This document shows, one piece after another, positions 9,196 to 17,513 of a stretch of DNA of 32,944 nucleotides; the first letter of the stretch is position 1, and each line of letters begins with the position of its first letter. Origin of the DNA: Lachnospiraceae bacterium (GTDB lineage: Bacteria; Bacillota; Clostridia; Lachnospirales; Lachnospiraceae); contig JAILDL010000181.1 in assembly GCA_024689465.1 (NCBI GenBank), forward strand, positions 1 to 32,944, given 5' to 3'. Under the pieces are notes generated by a model, which was not told the origin of the DNA, ran no database searches, and worked only from the letters and a program-made list of their open reading frames with translations. The translations under genes and the position numbers were made by a program.

Positions 9196-9534
9196 TCACT
9201 TATTGGCATTTTCAAAGAGATTGTAAATATCGATGCGCACCGATTCCAGTTCCGGCATACCTACAAAATATGCACCGTAGGTGTAGGAGCCATCATCGTG
9301 TAATTCGATTCGCACGATCTCCAAAAAGGTGTGGAGCTGTTCTTTGGTCCAGATGGTCAGCAAAGATTCGTAAATCGCACCGATCTCCAGCTTTTCAGTG
9401 GTTTTAAAGCCGATACCGCTGGTACTTACATCCAGGATGTCGATCTGCACCTGATCCGGTTCCGTTTTATCCAGACGCTTGATCAGGATCGTAGACTGTA
9501 ATTCTCTTCTGGGACTCTTTCTTCTTTCTTCCAT
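9196..9534 (-). CDS. PilZ-domain protein (probable c-di-GMP receptor)
   Basis: A 112-residue single-domain protein. The two PilZ signatures for cyclic di-GMP are present: RxxxR (Arg5, Arg9 in MEERRKSPRR) and DxSxxG (Asp35, Ser37, Gly40 in DVSTSGIGF). The remainder fits the PilZ beta-barrel, with alternating hydrophobic residues up to YGAYFVGM. There is no second domain, so it would act by binding a partner. GGGAGG lies 9 bases before the ATG. It has its own promoter overlapping the queA stop. No flagellar, pilus or cyclase gene is nearby to point to the partner. Confidence 0.9.
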   Translation of the reverse strand: MEERRKSPRRELQSTILIKRLDKTEPDQVQIDILDVSTSGIGFKTTEKLEIGAIYESLLTIWTKEQLHTFLEIVRIELHDDGSYTYGAYFVGMPELESVRIDIYNLFENANK

Positions 9535-9572
9535 GTTGGTGTAACCTCCCTTTTGGTAAAACCCTCACTTCT

Positions 9573-9601
9573 ACTCTATCGAATTTACAAAAAACTGTCA
9601 A
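9573..9601 (-). promoter_or_regulatory. Promoter of the PilZ gene
   Basis: A perfect TTGACA (9596-9601, minus strand) is 17 bases from TAGAGT (9573-9578). The -35 box spans the queA stop codon. The start site would be near 9566, about 30 bases before the PilZ ATG. Confidence 0.7.
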
Positions 9602-10668
9602 AGAGATCTGAACGTCTTCTGAAAATGTTCATGCGTATCTAAAAACATGGCATCCCCAAAGCTGAAGAACCGGTACCGTTCCTTAATGGCTTCTTCATAG
9701 GCATGGAGCACATGCTCCCGTCCTGCCAGTGCGGAGACCAACATGACCAGGGTGGATTCCGGCAGATGGAAATTGGTGATCAGACCGTCCAGCACCTTAA
9801 ACCGGTATCCTGGATAGATAAAGATCTCCGTATTGCCGCTGCAGGGAGATATCCTACCGTTTTCATCCGCTGCACTCTCAATGGTCCTGCAGCTGGTGGT
9901 TCCCACGCAGATCACACGGCCACCCTTTTCCTTCGTTCCATTGATGATATCCGCTGCTTCCTGATCGATCTGATAAAATTCCGAATGCATATGATGATTT
10001 AATACATTCTCTTCCTTCACCGGCCGAAAGGTTCCAAGTCCCACATGCAAGGTAACATAAGCAATGCCAATGCCCTTTTCCCGGATCTTATCCAGCAGTT
10101 CTTTGGTAAAATGCAGTCCTGCGGTAGGCGCCGCAGCAGATCCCTTATATTTGGCATAGACCGTCTGATACCGGTCCTTGTCCTGCAGTTTATGGGTGAT
10201 ATAAGGAGGAAGCGGCATTTCTCCCAGCTGATCCAGGATCTCCTCAAAGATGCCCTTATAGGAGAACTTGATCAGACGGTTTCCTTCTTCCAGAATATCC
10301 ACTACTTCACAGGATAAAAGGCCGTCTCCGAATTCGATCTGAGCCCCTATCCTGGCTTTTTTACCAGGCTTAACCAGGCATTCCCAGCAGTCGTTTTCTT
10401 TTCGTTTTAACAGGAGCACTTCAATGGCAGCACCGGTATCTTTCTTGGTACCAATGAGTCTTGCCGGTATAACCTTGGTGTTATTTAAGACCAGGCAGTC
10501 CCCCGGCTCTAAAAAGTCTGCGATCTCCCGGAAAATATGATGGGATAACTCTCCCGTTTCCTGATCCAGGACCAGCAGCCTGGAAGCAGAACGATCCTCC
10601 AGAGGATCCTGCGCGATCAGTTCCTCCGGAAGATCAAAATAAAAGTCTTTTTTTAATAATTCATCCAT
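9598..10668 (-). CDS. queA: S-adenosylmethionine:tRNA ribosyltransferase-isomerase
   Basis: QueA transfers the ribosyl part of S-adenosylmethionine to preQ1-modified tRNA, giving epoxyqueuosine at the wobble position. The 356-residue length is normal. Family motifs are [18 protein letters not shown] (9-26), [13 protein letters not shown] (59-71), [24 protein letters not shown] and [16 protein letters not shown]. The ATG at 10668 is 15 bases after the stop of the M18 peptidase gene and has no clear Shine-Dalgarno site, so translation is probably coupled to the upstream gene. No tgt or other queuosine gene is in the window. Confidence 0.97.
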   Translation of the reverse strand: MDELLKKDFYFDLPEELIAQDPLEDRSASRLLVLDQETGELSHHIFREIADFLEPGDCLVLNNTKVIPARLIGTKKDTGAAIEVLLLKRKENDCWECLVKPGKKARIGAQIEFGDGLLSCEVVDILEEGNRLIKFSYKGIFEEILDQLGEMPLPPYITHKLQDKDRYQTVYAKYKGSAAAPTAGLHFTKELLDKIREKGIGIAYVTLHVGLGTFRPVKEENVLNHHMHSEFYQIDQEAADIINGTKEKGGRVICVGTTSCRTIESAADENGRISPCSGNTEIFIYPGYRFKVLDGLITNFHLPESTLVMLVSALAGREHVLHAYEEAIKERYRFFSFGDAMFLDTHEHFQKTFRSL

Positions 10669-10683
10669 AGTAAATCTTTGTTT

Positions 10684-12180
10684 TTACATACCTTCGCCGT
10701 TTAAGAAGGCAATATATCCCCGATAGGTCTCATATACATCCGCTTTGGAAGTAACTTCCCAGGGTGCGTGCATATCCAGAACAGCAACACCGCTGTCGAT
10801 GACATTCATACCATACTGTGCCAGGATGTAGGCAATGGTTCCGCCGCCGCCCTGATCTACCTTACCAAGTTCTGCCGTCTGGAAGATGACATTTCCTTCA
10901 TCCAGAACCTTGCGGATATAAGCCATGTATTCCGCGCTGGCATCGTTAGAGCTGTACTTTCCTCTGGAACCGGTATACTTGTTGATGACCATACCGCTAC
11001 CCAGGTAGCAGCTGTTCTTCGGCTCGAAACAGGAAGCATAATTAGGATCAAAACCTGCACTGACATCGGAAGAAAGCATCAGGCTGTTTGCCAGGCATCT
11101 TCTCAGTAGCAGTTCGGAATAGCTGCCGGTCAGATTCATCACTTCCGCAACAATGTTCTCAAAGAAACGGCTCTGCATACCGGTTGCACCCACGGAACCG
11201 ATCTCTTCCTTGTCCACCAGGATACAGCATGCCGTACGCTTTACGCTCTTTACTGCCAGCATCGCCTTATAGGAGCCGTAAGCACAAACACGGTCATCCT
11301 GGCCGTAGCTCATGATCATACTGCGATCAAAGCCTGCTTCTCTTGCCTTTCCTGCAGGAACCACTTCGATCTCGGCGGAAAGGAAATCCTCTTCCTCTAC
11401 TCCGTACAGATCCTTTAAAATAGCCAGAACGCCGGCCTTTACGCCTTCTTTGGCCTTTTCTTCGGCTTCATCCTTGGCATCCTTTTTTACAGCAGTCTGC
11501 TTTGCGGAAGTCTTTGCAGCAGCTGCTGTTTTGGTCTTGGACGCCTTGTCCATTTTAATGGGCGAGTCCATCTTGATGGGCTTATTGCCACAGATGATAT
11601 TTAAGGCTTCGCCTTCCACTGCCTTGGCAGCGGTCTTGCTCATCTGATCGCCTGCTAAATGGATCAGGATATCGGAAATAAAGAATACCGGATCATCCTC
11701 TTCTTCGCCCAGACTGATCTCCGCAACGGTGCCGTCTTTCTTAACGATAACGCCGTGAAGCGCCAGAGGAAGGGTTACCCACTGATACTTCTTGATACCA
11801 CCATAATAATGGGTATCTAAAAGGGCCAGACCCTTCTCTTCGTAAAGGGGATTCTGCTTTAAATCCAGACGGGGCGAATCAATGTGGGCACCCAGGATGT
11901 TCATACCCTTTTCCAGGGGCTCGGAGCCGATCTGGAACATGACAACGTTCTTGTTCATGTTAACGGCATACACCTTGTCGCCTTTTTTAAGCTTCCTACC
12001 GGAAGCGATCACCTTCTGCAGTTCCACATACCCTGCTTTTTCAATGTCGTTTACGATATTGTCTACACATTCCCGTTCGGTCTTACTTTCGGACAGGAAT
12101 ACACGATATGCATCATTAAATGTATGCATGTCTTTTAACTGTTTGTCGGAATAAGATTCCCATACGCTCTTAGGTTCCAT
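10684..12180 (-). CDS. M18-family aminopeptidase with a Lys/Ala-rich insert
   Basis: A 498-residue zinc aminopeptidase of the M18 (aspartyl aminopeptidase-like) family, expected to be cytoplasmic and oligomeric. The probable metal-binding and catalytic residues are in place: His99 in GAHIDSPRLD, Asp295/296 in GQDDRV, Glu325-Glu326 in DKEEIGS, the Asp-containing SSDVSAGFDPNY (371-381), and His471 in LDMHAPWE. Residues 200-246 are unusual: a duplicated PIKMD motif (201-205, 207-211) followed by a low-complexity run of Lys, Ala, Thr and Asp, probably a surface loop. GGAGG lies 11 bases before the ATG. It is the first gene of the pair with queA and has a promoter and a leader hairpin upstream. 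Confidence 0.93.
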   Translation of the reverse strand: MEPKSVWESYSDKQLKDMHTFNDAYRVFLSESKTERECVDNIVNDIEKAGYVELQKVIASGRKLKKGDKVYAVNMNKNVVMFQIGSEPLEKGMNILGAHIDSPRLDLKQNPLYEEKGLALLDTHYYGGIKKYQWVTLPLALHGVIVKKDGTVAEISLGEEEDDPVFFISDILIHLAGDQMSKTAAKAVEGEALNIICGNKPIKMDSPIKMDKASKTKTAAAAKTSAKQTAVKKDAKDEAEEKAKEGVKAGVLAILKDLYGVEEEDFLSAEIEVVPAGKAREAGFDRSMIMSYGQDDRVCAYGSYKAMLAVKSVKRTACCILVDKEEIGSVGATGMQSRFFENIVAEVMNLTGSYSELLLRRCLANSLMLSSDVSAGFDPNYASCFEPKNSCYLGSGMVINKYTGSRGKYSSNDASAEYMAYIRKVLDEGNVIFQTAELGKVDQGGGGTIAYILAQYGMNVIDSGVAVLDMHAPWEVTSKADVYETYRGYIAFLNGEGM

Positions 12181-12213
12181 AAAAAACTACCTCCTGACGG
12201 TATATCTTCAAGA

Positions 12214-12241
12214 ATGCCACATACATTGCTGTATGTGGCAT
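12214..12241 (-). promoter_or_regulatory. Hairpin in the leader of the M18 peptidase mRNA
   Basis: A perfect 12-base-pair stem (12214-12225 with 12230-12241) closed by a four-base loop. It lies between the promoter at 12263-12291 and the ribosome site near 12190. On the minus strand it is followed by TTCTTGAAG, too poor in T for a good terminator. It could stabilise the mRNA 5' end or weakly end pheT transcripts. Confidence 0.6.
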
Positions 12242-12262
12242 CTGATTTGACGTGACTAATTC

Positions 12263-12291
12263 ATTATACGCATCTTGGGAAATAAGTTCAA
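12263..12291 (-). promoter_or_regulatory. Promoter of the M18 peptidase-queA pair
   Basis: TTGAAC (12286-12291) and a perfect TATAAT (12263-12268) on the minus strand are 17 bases apart. The promoter starts eight bases after the pheT stop, leaving no room for a terminator between them. Confidence 0.75.
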
Positions 12292-12299
12292 TACGAATA

Positions 12300-14717
12300 T
12301 CAGGAGCGCAGTTCGATTCCCATACTCTCCAGACCGTTCAGGATCTTCTTCATGGCTGTGGAAACATCTGCTTCCTCCAGGGTTCTTTCCTTATCACGGA
12401 AGGTGATGGAATAAGCCACCGACTTGAAGCCTTCCTTGATCTGGGAGCCCTCATAGATATCAAAGAGGTTGTAGCTTTCCAGAATCTTGCCGCCCCGCTG
12501 TGCGATCATCTTTTCGATGTCGCCTACCAGGATGTTCTTGGGAACCACCATGGAAAGATCACGGCTAACAGCAGGGAACTTGGCGATTCCCTGGAACTTG
12601 TAATCAAAGCTGGCCAGTTCCACGATGGTAGGAATATCCAGTTCTGCCAGATAGACTCTGGAGCCGATATCGTAATTATCCTGTACTTCCGGATGGACTT
12701 CACCCAGATAGCCCAGCTCCTTATCGTCTAACAATACCTTCGCCTGACGTCCAGGATGCAGGAAGGAAATGCCTGCGTTAGGATCATAGGTCAGCTTCTT
12801 GCGAATGCCTACATGCTCCAGGAACTCTTCGATCACACCCTTCATGGTGAAGAAATCCCCTTCTCCGTAGAAGCCAAGGGTCAGCTTCATCCGCTCGTCG
12901 GGAAGCTCTGTCAGAGGCAGTGCCTTGGGCAGATAAACGTTTGCCAGTTCATAAAGGCGCACATCCTTGTTCCGACGATTGTAGTTGGTCGAAAGGCTGG
13001 TCAGGATACCGTTTACGGAAACGGTACGCATGATGGAAAAATCCTCTCCCAGAGGATTGGAGATCTTTACAGCATCTCGAAGCTTGGAATCTGCAGGGAT
13101 CAGCAGTTTATCAAATACCTTGGGAGACTCGAAGGAGAAATTCATGGCCTGGGAGAAACCGCAATATTCTGCGATGTCCTTTGCCTTGTTCTCAATCATC
13201 ATCTTAAAGGATAAGCCACCGGCTACGGTGCTGGCAGGCAGCGTCGTAGGGATCTTATCATAACCGTAGAAACGGGCTACTTCCTCTGCAATATCCGCAA
13301 AGCCCAACAGGTCCTGACGGAAGGAAGGAATGGTCAGAAGTCCGCTCTTCTCATCGTAAGCGATCTCCAGACGGTCAAAATAAGACAGCATTTCTTCTTT
13401 GGAAACATCGGTTCCCAGAAAATGATTGATCTTTTCCGGCTCGAAGGGAATGGTCACAAGCTCCTTATAAGGACTCTTTACGTCTACCATACCGCCAACC
13501 ACTTCGCCGCAGCCCATCTCTTCGATCAGCTGGCAGGCACGGTTCATGGCTACTTCTGCATTTCTGGGATCCAGTCCCTTTTCGAAAATACCGGAAGCAT
13601 CGGTACGAAGACCCAGACGCTTCGCGGATTTACGGATATTTACACCGTTAAATGTTGCTGCTTCAAATAAAACATCGGTCACATCATCGGTGATCTTGGA
13701 ATTCTCACCACCCATGATACCTGCAATACCGATGGCCTTTTCCCCGTCGTTGATCATCAGGATCTCAGAATCCAGCTTGCGATCCTGCCCGTCCAGAGTC
13801 TGGAAGGTATCTCCGTCCTTGGCTCTCTGCACGATGATCTTGTTTCCTGCAATGGTCTTCAGATCATAGGCATGCATGGGCTGACCATACTCCAGCATCA
13901 CATAATTGGTGATATCCACCAGATTGTTAATGGGACGGATCCCTGCTGCAGCCAGTCTTCTCTGCATCCACCAGGGGGAGGGAGCGATCTTGATATTGCG
14001 GCAAACACGGGCCGTATAACGACTGCACAGATCGGGGTCCTTGATCTCTACGGAAACAAGGCTGTTTACATCCTCGCTGTTGCCGGTCTCTTTGATCACA
14101 GGTGCCTTGAAAGGCAGGCGGAAAGTTGCCGCTGCTTCTCTGGCGATACCTAAAATGGCAAAGCAATCCACACGGTTGCTGGTAATCTCGTATTCAAATA
14201 CCGAATCATGCAGTCCCAGTGCTTCAACCGCATCGCTGCCCACAACCGCATCGTCACCGAAGATATAGATGCCGTATTCCGGCGCTTCGGGATAGAAATT
14301 GCGATCACTACCCAGCTCTTCAATGGAGCACATCATGCCATAGGAATCTACGCCACGCAGTTTTCCTGCTTTAATGGAGATCCCGTCTTCCGGCAAAGCG
14401 CCGCCGTCATGACCGCCGGCTACCTTGCCGCCGTCTAATACAACGGGTACCTTATCTCCTTCTTTTACATTGGGAGCACCGGTTACGATCTGAATGGTCT
14501 CTTCTCCCACATCCACCTGGCAGATGATCAGCTTATCCGCATCGGGATGACGCTCGATCTTTTTGATCTGTCCTACAACGATCTTTTCCAGGTTCTTATC
14601 CAGACGGCTGTAATTCTCAACCTTGGTACCGGAAAGAGTCATGGCATCTCTGAATTCCTGATCGGTGCAGTTTAAATCCGGTACATATGCTTTCACCCAA
14701 GATAATGGTGTATTCAT
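12300..14717 (-). CDS. pheT: Phenylalanine--tRNA ligase beta subunit
   Basis: The 805-residue beta chain of the (alpha-beta)2 enzyme that charges tRNA-Phe. An N-terminal tRNA-binding domain spans about 40-150 (GQIKKIERHPDADKL, 49-63; SYGMMCSIEELG, 125-136). The B3/B4 editing region and the B5 domain follow, including RPINNLVDITNYVM. The C-terminus ends in a ferredoxin-fold anticodon-binding domain (about 710-804, KFPAVSRDLSMVV). CGGAGG precedes the ATG by 7 bases. It lies 18 bases after pheS and is controlled by the same T-box leader. Confidence 0.98.
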   Translation of the reverse strand: MNTPLSWVKAYVPDLNCTDQEFRDAMTLSGTKVENYSRLDKNLEKIVVGQIKKIERHPDADKLIICQVDVGEETIQIVTGAPNVKEGDKVPVVLDGGKVAGGHDGGALPEDGISIKAGKLRGVDSYGMMCSIEELGSDRNFYPEAPEYGIYIFGDDAVVGSDAVEALGLHDSVFEYEITSNRVDCFAILGIAREAAATFRLPFKAPVIKETGNSEDVNSLVSVEIKDPDLCSRYTARVCRNIKIAPSPWWMQRRLAAAGIRPINNLVDITNYVMLEYGQPMHAYDLKTIAGNKIIVQRAKDGDTFQTLDGQDRKLDSEILMINDGEKAIGIAGIMGGENSKITDDVTDVLFEAATFNGVNIRKSAKRLGLRTDASGIFEKGLDPRNAEVAMNRACQLIEEMGCGEVVGGMVDVKSPYKELVTIPFEPEKINHFLGTDVSKEEMLSYFDRLEIAYDEKSGLLTIPSFRQDLLGFADIAEEVARFYGYDKIPTTLPASTVAGGLSFKMMIENKAKDIAEYCGFSQAMNFSFESPKVFDKLLIPADSKLRDAVKISNPLGEDFSIMRTVSVNGILTSLSTNYNRRNKDVRLYELANVYLPKALPLTELPDERMKLTLGFYGEGDFFTMKGVIEEFLEHVGIRKKLTYDPNAGISFLHPGRQAKVLLDDKELGYLGEVHPEVQDNYDIGSRVYLAELDIPTIVELASFDYKFQGIAKFPAVSRDLSMVVPKNILVGDIEKMIAQRGGKILESYNLFDIYEGSQIKEGFKSVAYSITFRDKERTLEEADVSTAMKKILNGLESMGIELRS

Positions 14718-14735
14718 GTTAATCCTCCGCTTTCC

Positions 14736-15758
14736 TTAGAACTGCTTTAAGAAACGAATGTCGTTCTCGTATAACAGTCTCATATCATCAATCTCGTATT
14801 TCAAAAGAGCAATACGCTCCAAACCTACACCGAATGCAAAACCGGTATATTCCTTGGGATCGATCCCGCTCATCTCCAGAACGTGGGGATGCACCATACC
14901 GCAGCCCAGGATCTCGATCCAACCTTCGTTCTTGCAGAAACGGCAACCCTTTCCGCCGCACTTAAAGCAGCTGATATCCATTTCGGCAGAAGGCTCTGTG
15001 AACGGGAAATGATGCGGACGGAACTTTACCTTGGTGTCCTCTCCGAACATCTCTTTGGCAAACTGTGCCAGTGTACCCTTCAGGTCCGAGAAGGTGATGT
15101 CCTTATCCACAACCATGCCTTCCACCTGATGGAAGGAAGGAGAATGGGTGGCATCCACTTCATCGGAACGGAATACTCTTCCGGGAGCGATCATACGAAT
15201 GGGAAGACGCCCCTTTTCCATCTCGTGTACCTGGCATCCGCTGGTCTGGGTACGAAGAAGGATATCCTTGGTCACATAGAACGTATCCTGTTCATCCTTA
15301 GCAGGGTGTCCGTCGGGAATGTTCAGTGCTTCGAAGTTGTAGTAGTCGTATTCCACCTCGGGACCTTCCACAACCTCATAGCCCATGCCGATAAATACCC
15401 GCTCGATTTCCTCCAATGCGATGGCATTGGGATGACGATGACCTACGTTGTTCTTCTTAGCCGGCAGCGTTACATCGATAACTTCGCTCTTCATGGCAGC
15501 TTCTCTGGCCATGCGCTCCATCTTCTCCTGGGCATTTTTCAGGACTTCTTCGATCTGTGCTCTGGTTTCGTTTACCAGCTGACCAACCTTCGGCCGGTCC
15601 TCCGGAGCAACATCCTTCATACTCTTGAGAACAGCCGTAAGTTCTCCCTTTTTGCCCAGGAAATTGACTCTGACTTCATTGAGCTTTTCCAGGCCGTCGG
15701 ATTCGCTGATCTGTTTCAGCGCCTGCGCCTGAATGGCTTCCAGTGTTTCCTTAATCAT
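14736..15758 (-). CDS. pheS: Phenylalanine--tRNA ligase alpha subunit
   Basis: The 340-residue catalytic subunit, of normal length. The N-terminal coiled-coil arm (about 1-90) is followed by the class II core: GHRHPNAIALEEIERVFIGM (106-125), GHPAKDEQDTFY (150-161), APGRVFRSDEVDATHSP (191-207) and the C-terminal GFAFGVGLERIALLKY. A cysteine-rich insert (CFKCGGKGCRFC) is usual in this family. The start at 15758 is chosen because GGAGG lies about five bases upstream. The frame remains open to 15818, but that part overlaps the T-box terminator and is not translated. Confidence 0.98.
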   Translation of the reverse strand: MIKETLEAIQAQALKQISESDGLEKLNEVRVNFLGKKGELTAVLKSMKDVAPEDRPKVGQLVNETRAQIEEVLKNAQEKMERMAREAAMKSEVIDVTLPAKKNNVGHRHPNAIALEEIERVFIGMGYEVVEGPEVEYDYYNFEALNIPDGHPAKDEQDTFYVTKDILLRTQTSGCQVHEMEKGRLPIRMIAPGRVFRSDEVDATHSPSFHQVEGMVVDKDITFSDLKGTLAQFAKEMFGEDTKVKFRPHHFPFTEPSAEMDISCFKCGGKGCRFCKNEGWIEILGCGMVHPHVLEMSGIDPKEYTGFAFGVGLERIALLKYEIDDMRLLYENDIRFLKQF

Positions 15759-15782
15759 AATGACCTCCATTGATAATAAAAA

Positions 15783-15826
15783 AGAATAAAAAAAATCCCA
15801 TGCATGCAACCTGTGCATACAAGGGA
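15783..15826 (-). terminator. T-box regulated terminator
   Basis: The arms 15814-15826 and 15796-15808 form a 13-position stem with one mismatch and one G-U pair around a five-base loop. On the minus strand it is followed by eight T residues and further T-rich sequence. Its 5' arm lies just downstream of the T-box motif, as expected for a terminator competing with the antiterminator. Confidence 0.88.
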
Positions 15827-16040
15827 CGAATCATTACCGCGGTACCACCCTGTTTCCCGGAAAATCCGGACACTCAAAAAGACTAACGCTCTTTTACGGC
15901 CCGGCCTACACAAGCATACGCTCTTCAGCAAGGCAGCTCCGGTGTGAATCTGGCTTCTTATCTGAACCCGGGAGGCTTCCAGCCGATGACCTCCGTTCTC
16001 TGAAGGAAAATAAGAAGTTTCCTGCACCATCTAAGCTTTT
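15783..16040 (-). promoter_or_regulatory. T-box leader (tRNA-Phe sensing) of pheST
   Basis: Read on the minus strand, the leader carries the conserved T-box AGGGTGGTACCGCG (15838-15851), which pairs with the free end of uncharged tRNA. Upstream is stem I: AAGCTTAGATGGTG at its 5' side (16025-16038), the conserved AGAGAACGGAGG segment, and CACCGGAGCT at its 3' side. The likely specifier triplet is TTC (15946-15948), a phenylalanine codon, just before ACACCGGAG; this placement is by comparison with known leaders and is fairly secure. When tRNA-Phe is uncharged, the antiterminator forms and pheST is expressed. No separate promoter is visible between this leader and the 6S-like RNA upstream. Confidence 0.92.
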
Positions 16041-16044
16041 TCAC

Positions 16045-16237
16045 AAACAAACCCAGACATGTTGTTCCCGCTTTTTGACTCCTAGCTAAGCTAGGTGGGC
16101 AACCGCAACCAAATCTCTGTCTTCCTCTGCCTGATCCAATCGCTTGGATCGGAAGGCCTGACATCCAAGTGGCAATATAGGAATCCCGTTTTAAAGTATT
16201 TGTAGGTTCAAAAATGACAGGATCAACATTCCAGGTA
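16045..16237 (-). ncRNA. ssrS: 6S-like regulatory RNA (ssrS candidate)
   Basis: A stretch of about 190 bases with no credible gene lies between the MFS gene and the T-box leader, behind a good promoter. It folds as expected for 6S RNA. A closing stem joins TGAACCTA (16203-16210) to TGGGTTTG (16048-16055). A central open region carries AAACGGGA on one side (near 16190) and GCGGGAACAAC (16061-16071) on the other. A long apical arm ends in a perfect 7-base-pair hairpin with a GCGA loop (16133-16150), and a small hairpin CCTAGC/GCTAGG (16081-16095) sits on the 3' side of the bubble, as in some Firmicute 6S RNAs. 6S RNA imitates an open promoter and binds the housekeeping RNA polymerase. The assignment rests on structure and recalled sequence features, not on a database match. 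Ends are approximate. Confidence 0.7.
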
Positions 16238-16242
16238 ACTAT

Positions 16243-16270
16243 ATTATAACAAAAAATCCAATATATTCAA
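16243..16270 (-). promoter_or_regulatory. Promoter of the 6S-like RNA
   Basis: TTGAAT (16265-16270) and a perfect TATAAT (16243-16248) on the minus strand are 16 bases apart. The start site would be near 16237. The -35 box begins five bases after the MFS stop codon. This is the only good promoter seen upstream of the T-box leader. Confidence 0.75.
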
Positions 16271-16274
16271 GCCT

Positions 16275-17513
16275 TTACCCCTTTTCCACCCGTTCCACTC
16301 CGATAAACGCCAGCAGAATGCCGAAAGCAGCAACGCCAAGGCCGACCCCCTGCATCGCCATGGTTCCGAACAGATCCAGGACTCTTCCGCCGATCAGGCT
16401 GGAAAAAACGCCGCCCAGGGTAATACAGCAGTTAAAGTAGGTCTGCCCCTTTACCTGATCCTGAGGGCTCATCTTAGCCGTGGCATAATAAGCAGCACCG
16501 GGCGTGATCAGCGCATAGGCAAAGATCTGCATGCACTGGCTTAAGTAAACACCGCCCACATTGGTGGCAAACATCAGGATCGCTCCCTTGATGGCAAAGG
16601 AAACGGCTGAGATCTTTAAAAGAATCCCTACGTCGATCTTTTTGGCAACTTTGGCAAACACGGTCATAACCGGCAGTTCCAGCATGGCAGCGATAAAGAA
16701 GGCCGTTCCCATATCCGAGTCCTTTCCCCCGATGGGACGAAGGATCTGGATCAGGAAATCATTGCCCAGGTTGTGCTCAAAGAAGAAGCAGATCACAGCC
16801 AGCAGAAAGATACAGTATTTGGGATAGGCTTTTACAAATGAGAAGAAATTATCGTGATATTCTCCGACTGCAGCCTCTTTTGTTTTCTGTTCTCCATCCT
16901 CTTCCAGGATCTTCTGCTCTTTCCCGGAAACAAACAGGATCATGCAGACCAGATTGAAGGCAGAAAAGACCAGAAAGAACAAAGGCAGCTGGGAAGGAAC
17001 GATGATATTCAGCATATAGCCCAGAAACAGACTGGTCAGTGCGGAAGCCACACTTCCCATCCCTCTGCCGAATCCGAACAGGATGTTGCACCCCTTCTTG
17101 TTGTATTCAAAGCTAAGGGCGATGAGCAGAGACTGATAGATCATGTGCAGCAGGTAAAGAATGCCGAAGATCAAAAATACGGCCACAAAAGAGTCCTGCA
17201 AAAAGAACAGCACTCCGGACAAGACCAGGATCATGGCACACATTACTTTGGAGGCGCCGATATTGGTAAGGATCTTCTTATCGATCTTACCGGCTACCAC
17301 CGGTCCAACCAGGGCCGAAATGATATTGGCAAGAGCCAGCAAAAGGCCGATCTGGCTGTTGTTAAATCCCCTGTCCAGCAGATAAATGGACGCATAAGAA
17401 TGGATCGAACAAAAAACCGTAAAATAAGAGGCAAAAACCATAACATAGCGGAAGGTCCAGTGTTTACGCCGGACCTCCGCTTTCTTTTCGGTATTATAAA
17501 GGTCTTGTGACAT
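16275..17513 (-). CDS. MFS transporter
   Basis: A 412-residue membrane protein with about twelve hydrophobic segments in two halves and a charged central loop (around 200-220, GKEQKILEEDGEQKTKEAA), the usual major facilitator layout. The sequence resembles the LacY/nucleoside-type branch, with DRGFNNSQIGLLLALANI (47-64) after the first segment and GRGMGSVASALTSLFLGYML in the middle. The substrate cannot be predicted. Its ATG lies inside the last codons of the aminopeptidase P gene (20-base overlap), so translation is coupled; no strong Shine-Dalgarno site is present. Peptide or amino acid export or uptake would fit the neighbour, but that is only inference. Confidence 0.85.
   Translation of the reverse strand: MSQDLYNTEKKAEVRRKHWTFRYVMVFASYFTVFCSIHSYASIYLLDRGFNNSQIGLLLALANIISALVGPVVAGKIDKKILTNIGASKVMCAMILVLSGVLFFLQDSFVAVFLIFGILYLLHMIYQSLLIALSFEYNKKGCNILFGFGRGMGSVASALTSLFLGYMLNIIVPSQLPLFFLVFSAFNLVCMILFVSGKEQKILEEDGEQKTKEAAVGEYHDNFFSFVKAYPKYCIFLLAVICFFFEHNLGNDFLIQILRPIGGKDSDMGTAFFIAAMLELPVMTVFAKVAKKIDVGILLKISAVSFAIKGAILMFATNVGGVYLSQCMQIFAYALITPGAAYYATAKMSPQDQVKGQTYFNCCITLGGVFSSLIGGRVLDLFGTMAMQGVGLGVAAFGILLAFIGVERVEKG

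Noticed and set aside
9176-9197. Inverted repeat GATCCG/CGGATC at the end of the PilZ gene as a terminator
   Set aside because: The stem is only six base pairs with a 10-base loop and no T-run follows.
14883-15773. Long plus-strand open frame (296 residues) opposite pheS
   Set aside because: It is a shadow of the pheS coding sequence; the protein has no recognisable family and there is no ribosome site.
15755-16164. Open frames across the T-box leader and 6S-like RNA, and a longer pheS start at 15818
   Set aside because: They lie over the T-box, its terminator and the structured RNA, have no ribosome sites, and pheS has GGAGG placed for the ATG at 15758.
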